NCBI GenBank assembly: GCA_038093975.1 | Contig: JBBPTG010000029.1 | Span: 124,001 to 188,000, forward strand | Source: Chalciporus piperatus | Lineage: Eukaryota > Basidiomycota > Agaricomycetes > Boletales > Boletaceae | Direction: 5' to 3' | DNA: 64,000 nucleotides | In this document: positions 59,366 to 64,000 of the stretch, one piece after another | Layout of the letters: each line of letters begins with the position of its first letter | Position numbering within the stretch: the first letter of the stretch is position 1 | Position numbers and translations under genes: made by a program | Notes under the pieces: model-generated | Seen by the model: the letters and a program-made list of their open reading frames with translations, nothing else | Database searches by the model: none | Told to the model about the DNA's origin: nothing

Positions 59366-59774
59366 CCTGAGTCGATCTACAGTTTACACGGCCTGGAGCA
59401 CTGGACAATCACTTTTTTTTTAATTTCCATCCCTAGGCTCAGTGCGATAGGCCTCAAATCTGAGAAAGAATTTACCCTGCTCGCGCGTGTTGAACTGGTG
59501 TGAACTAATTCGCCGGTAAAAACCGATCAAGAAGAACCTATACAGATCCGAGTCTGACGGATTTCAACAGTCTTTCTCTAAGTATCTGATGGATACGTTG
59601 AAGGTAATATGGGCGGTGGTGGGAGTACGAGATTCTATGCGTACTAAGTGAACGGTAAGACAAAAAGACCCACGACACCCACCAAAGCCAAAATCCAAAA
59701 TCCAAAACGACAATGAGGATTCGGGGATGGACACCAAGCACGGTGACCAAGTGAATGGTGCTAATCCACAAGGT
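59366..59774. other. intergenic
   Basis: Upstream flank of the hydrolase gene up to the MITE. No gene is recognised. Confidence 0.4.
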
Positions 59775-59781
59775 GTTATTG

Positions 59782-60178
59782 TGGTGGTGGGCGAAGCCCA
59801 CCAACACAGCGTGATGCTTACATAAGCTGTCCTGCAATATGCTGAGACTGAGACATGGCACACATTCGAGAATGTACCACCTCGGGCCGTAGATAGATGC
59901 GAAACAGTGTAGGTACATTCATACATAGTATATATACATGGTCTCCATGTTTTGGACACTCGTTTGCTACAGCGTATAGGCTGCTTAATTGAACTTGAAT
60001 GTAGTTAATTCTTGTACACGATGTATTTACTCAATACACTTGTACTCTAGCACGACTGTTTTGGGTGTGGATTGGTGTAAATGGTGTTGTAGTGAGGGTG
60101 TGCCGCGTTTTGAGGCGTTTTAGGGGTTTTCGGCTTATATAAGCGTCACGCTGTGTTGGTGGGCTTCGCCCACCACCA
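59782..60178. mobile_element. Non-autonomous DNA transposon (MITE), 397 bp
   Basis: Terminal inverted repeats of 46 bp (59782-59827 and 60133-60178) differ at two positions and start TGGTGGTGGGCG. Each repeat also holds its own small hairpin, GGTGGGC-GAA-GCCCACC. The element is flanked by a perfect 7-bp direct repeat GTTATTG (59775-59781 and 60179-60185), the footprint of insertion. The interior has no coding capacity. The high match of the two ends suggests fairly recent movement by a transposase encoded elsewhere. The superfamily is uncertain; a 7-8-bp target duplication would fit hAT-like or related elements. Confidence 0.9.
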
Positions 60179-60185
60179 GTTATTG

Positions 60186-62910
60186 CCGTGCGTGTACAGT
60201 AAACACCTGTAAACACCTATCTGGTCCCGCTACTACAACACAGTCGCAGTGTAGGATCAGAGGGCATTCAGAGTCACAATGTACACTGCTGACTTGTGTC
60301 CTCTAGTGGGCAGTGCCAGAGCACGCGCAAGTCTGAGGTTCTCTTCTATCTGTGTAGGTCGGTCGGCATGCTTGACCTTCCACTGGCAGATCTCTCAGTC
60401 GGGGGGTAAGCAGCTCCGTGGTTCAGAATTCTTCACTTTCTGCCCGTAAGGGTTGGTAGTATGGAGATTCACAATATTCCGACGTTCAACGCTTCAAAAC
60501 AGGATTGATGATCTGGCTAATTTAAACTGTTTAGGCAGATAACTAGAAAGGCATGGAGGACTCGGAGGTACACTTCCCGGGTCGGGGCTCATACCGCGTT
60601 CTACCACCATGAAGAACCGACACACCATGCTTCGCACGAAGCGCTGGGTGTGTTCAGAGGATGACAGTTTCGTCAATACGAAGTGAATTGTCGGCCTGTC
60701 ATCGAAGTCCCCTCTGGAAGCGTCACCATGAAATCCTGTGTTCATTCGATAACTGGCGGTTTTCGACTTCGACTTTCTTCTAATCCAGCGTGCACTCTCA
60801 CAGGAACTCGTTGGATTCTCGCTGTTCAACTAGGGAGACGACCCGTCTGACGAGGTCACTTGGCACTCATGAGTCATGACAAGCCGCCGAAGAACGCGAA
60901 ACAGATCACGCGAGCACTCAGATGAAGCAGACTCTTCGAACAAGTTGGAGACGCTGGGAATGCGTGTGTATAAACGCAACAAACGCTACAAAATGCTGGG
61001 AGAGCCCCTAGTGGAGGGTAAACGACTGTCTTCATCCCGACTCTTGGGTCCCGTCTGCCTAGGAAGAGCCATCCAACGAGTTGAAAGGCGCACGACGATT
61101 GAAACCGTCAAGCGGAGGATCGGATTCGAGCCGGTCTATCCGACAAAGTCAGGCGCCATAATCCAGACGGACACGCACAAACGCAATTCGAGTCTAAAAC
61201 GGTAGAGAAGTTGAAAACGAGTCCCGCACATCCGACCGCGCAAACTGTCATAGGCGCTGATACTGTGATAGAATGGGCGGTCAATGCAACGGCGTACAGA
61301 TTCCATCATTCCAAGTACTAACTCGTATGCTTGTAAAGGTGGTGCTGAGCAGCTGAGCTTGCCAATGGAATATCTGTACCATCCCCGTCGTGTGCATCTT
61401 TTGGCATGGGTTCCACCATCCCTCCATCCACCCACCTGAGCCACCTTCAACCCATCGTCACCCGATCCTCCATTGAAGCTTCGTAAGTCCTACCCTCCCA
61501 TCACTGCCCATCATCTCCCCACCTATCACATCACGATGCAACAATTAACTTCAAATCAACCCTCCCCGTCACAGTCACATATGTATAACACCGACATTGA
61601 CAGCTTTCATACATGGACGTCAGCTGTCAGCTGTCAATAAGTCACGTATGTACATAACTCCTTCTCTCTCCTTTTCGATCAAAATTGACAGTAAATTTAT
61701 CAAAAAATGACGTCGGTGGCAAAGATACCACATAAAAGGGAAGAGATCTAGGAGACGTCAAGGTACGTACGCTAGCGTTCGTCCCTGTCGGATCTATGTA
61801 CATACGCGTTTCGTTCCTTTTGTGACTTGTCTCTCTCTGGAACCTGTGATCTGGTCGATGCGAGCCTGTCGGTCGTTTTATGATCAGAAAGAATCTGGGT
61901 AGCATGCGGTCCATCATCCCCATCGTGCCATCGTGATCAATCGAAATCGGACCTTGTCTCCCGAACCACACCCAAACAAAAGGGCATCGAGAAGAACACA
62001 CTGGCATCGATGCATCATTGACAACACATCGATCATTCCGTGATGGACGGCTGAGCGCGGGTTGGACAACAACGTCTGGTCCGTCCATCCGGATCCGATC
62101 TTCATATGATGAGGATCTTATCACATCATAGTAGTTACATAGTTACAGGTACAAATCAGATTTCGTGTCGGCGAATACTACTGATTCGCTGCTGGATCTC
62201 GTGTCTGGGCCGTTCATCATGCATTATGCATCAGGTCTTCATATGCCATCTGACATGTTACATCACTGGCATATCGGAATTCCTGTCTGGACTCTACATC
62301 ATGCCGCGTTCTTCCATCACATCGAAATTATTGCCTCGGTGCAAAGTAGCGACGTCGACGCATGGATCGAACCCACTGCCCCCACGCAAATCATTTCACT
62401 CCTTGATTTCGCATACACGTCAGAAAACTAAGTGACAAAGAAACATCAATAGTAGCAAAAAGTAACAACTCGCATCAAGATTATATCACAAGGCCCTCAT
62501 GCCACCAAGGATGAGACGACCAATCGAATATATGCATCGAAGGGAAGAAGAAAACTGAAAGGACGACAACTTGGCATCGGTCGTGCTTCATGCATGCTCG
62601 AGATTCCTACAATTGTAGAAAAAGAATTGGAAGGGGTGGGAACGATATGCATGTGCATCTCGAGAGGCCAAGCAATAATAATAATCGCGTCAAAAAAGTA
62701 AGAATATCCAATGGAAGAAAGACGACAGAAAGAAAGTAAAAAAAGGCGCCAATTATTGCAGGGAAAACACGGTCTAATCATGCAACGCCTGCCAAAGTGA
62801 TAAAGAGCGAAGAAAAGACGTGATCGCCATGCCAATGCAGAGATCAAGACGTGAGAGAGATGCAAGAAAACATCATCAACGTTCCCATCACCTACTTGGA
62901 TCTAGTACCT
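60186..62910. other. 2.7-kb region without a supported gene
   Basis: It includes the 3' flank of the copper-fist gene. Two plus-strand ORFs (60876-61205, basic; 62165-62431) have no recognisable domain and no splice context. A TGACGTCG near 61706 is a near-CRE. Confidence 0.35.
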
Positions 62911-64000
62911 TCATTGAGGAAACTGCATCGAATTGAAGGGATAGCCGTTGTATTGGCCGCCAGGACGCGTAGGCTGAGGTTGCGCATATGCGCCATACCC
63001 ATTCGTAGAGACCGCCGGTCGAGGTTGAGGAGATCTACTACTGACACTAGGCCCATTATGGAACACAGGTGGTGTGTTCTACAAAAGGCATGTCCAATGA
63101 AACGAACAGAAATGGCTTAAAAATGGAAACACATACCGGGCTGATCGGCGACCGACCGGACATGCGGCTGGACAATGAAGAACTGGAAGAAGACCGGCTC
63201 GGTGCTTCTCCCATGGACAAGTAATTCGCTTGATCCGGATAGAATCCTTGAGGGCTTCGCATATTCACGCTCGCTGTCAACCCATCTCGCACGCTGGTCA
63301 TCGTCATGTAGTCTGGAACACGAATAGATGCGTTACGGCGAGGCATCCCAGTAGTGGACGGCGGATCTGGTGGTTCGTCGGCGGAGGGATTCCGTTCACC
63401 TGATACGGCATACGTTGTGCGTGACGTGGACCCATTACATTGAGCGTCACAATCGCAAGTCGGGCAACACCCAGTGCCTCGGGAAGCACAGGTACATGAG
63501 CCACTGGGGCAGTTACACCGGCAGCGACTGCTCCCCTCCGCCGGAGACGGAAGCTGAGGCGAGCGCGTGTAATTAGGATTGAGGAAGGCGGCCACCTGGT
63601 TCATGGATAGTTCATATGGGCTAAAAGTGGGCTGCATTCCCATCGAGCTCATAGTGGGCGATGCTGATACCTGGTTCAGCCACTCGTCAAAGTCGCGCGC
63701 CTGGGAGTCCGATCCGAGGTTGGTACTTGGTGGCGCGGAGCTAGGAGGAAGCGACAGAATGGTACAATCTAGACAGAACGAACACGATGCGGGATCTGCG
63801 CAAGCCGAGTAAGCGCCACCCGGTGGAATCGGTGCATTGCTGTGTTGGCTACAACCCGGACACCGACACGAGTCGCCACAAGCGCAAGCGGAAGGGAAAA
63901 CACCTGGCGCAGGTTGCCACGCATCAAACGTAGATTGCGTTCCTTGGAGCATATTTTGCTGTATAGGGGGCTGATGCCGCATTGGGGACGCACGTGTGTC
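62911..64000 (-). CDS. Copper-fist transcription factor (CUF1/MAC1-like), 3' part
   Basis: The frame is open at the window end, so the N-terminal copper-fist DNA-binding domain lies beyond base 64000. The visible exons are 64000-63137 and 63078-62911, joined over a 58-nt intron (GTATGTG...TTTTGTAG). A first Cys motif, CACGDSCRCPGCSQH, matches the C-x-C-x3-C-x-C-x2-C-x2-H copper-sensing cluster of Cuf1/Mac1-type activators. A second cluster follows about 110 residues later (RCRCNCPSGSCTC, then GCCPTCDCDAQC). The rest is Ser/Pro-rich, and the protein ends NSMQFPQ. Such factors switch copper-uptake or detoxification genes according to copper bound in these clusters. Whether it is an activator under starvation or excess cannot be told. 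Confidence 0.82.

Noticed and set aside
60876..61205. A 109-codon basic plus-strand ORF
   Set aside because: Arg/Lys-rich low-complexity translation, no family resemblance, no splice or promoter context.
62165..62431. An 88-codon plus-strand ORF near the copper-fist 3' end
   Set aside because: It starts at a non-ATG codon and lies in the 3' flank of a minus-strand gene; no recognisable domain.

Overview
The window looks like nuclear DNA of a filamentous basidiomycete (Agaricomycete), most like Rhizoctonia/Thanatephorus. The genes are split by many short introns, mostly 50-60 nt with GT...AG ends and CTRAY-like branch sites. Coding DNA is CpG-rich, promoters have short TATA boxes and CT-rich leaders, and several proteins belong to families expanded in that lineage. 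The species call is inference. Exon boundaries were set by eye from splice consensus, frame continuity and family motifs. No tRNA, rRNA or CRISPR array was found.

Layout. 1-9.4 kb: the 3' part of an F-box-type gene, a low-complexity Q/S/P-rich protein, three diverged copies of a repeat that begins with a palindromic TGACGTCA (CRE/ATF-type) site and carries a TATA box, and a 327-aa protein of unknown function. 10.6-24.5 kb is a housekeeping block: a SNF2-family ATPase (15 exons), an ArfGAP (Age2/SMAP-like) divergently paired with a KPWE-domain protein (PEX39-like peroxin candidate), a small unknown protein, and an EST1/SMG7-like protein.

26-38 kb is a minus-strand array from repeated duplication. 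It holds two intact UDP-glucose 6-dehydrogenases, two genes for a phosphatidylserine-decarboxylase-like (PsiD-type) decarboxylase, and one multiply deleted decarboxylase pseudogene. The order of transcription suggests an ancestral unit decarboxylase -> UGDH with about 1 kb spacing.

39-41 kb: LCB2, the catalytic subunit of serine palmitoyltransferase. 45-48 kb: two tandem alpha/beta hydrolases, both ending in a PTS1-like tripeptide (-AKL, -ARL); the first is frameshifted. 49-54 kb: a large DUF2235 (Tle1-like alpha/beta hydrolase) protein whose nucleophile elbow lacks the serine, with a strikingly CpG-depleted stretch in the middle of the gene. 54-59 kb: a SUZ-domain protein, a DUG1-like M20 dipeptidase and another alpha/beta hydrolase. 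At 59.8-60.2 kb there is a complete MITE with 46-bp terminal inverted repeats and a 7-bp target duplication. The window ends in the 3' part of a copper-fist (CUF1/MAC1-type) regulator.

Functional themes are inferred. A peroxisomal link is suggested by the KPWE protein and the PTS1-tailed hydrolases. Lipid and vesicle metabolism is represented by LCB2 and ArfGAP. The duplicated UGDH/decarboxylase array is the strongest candidate for an undescribed metabolic unit.
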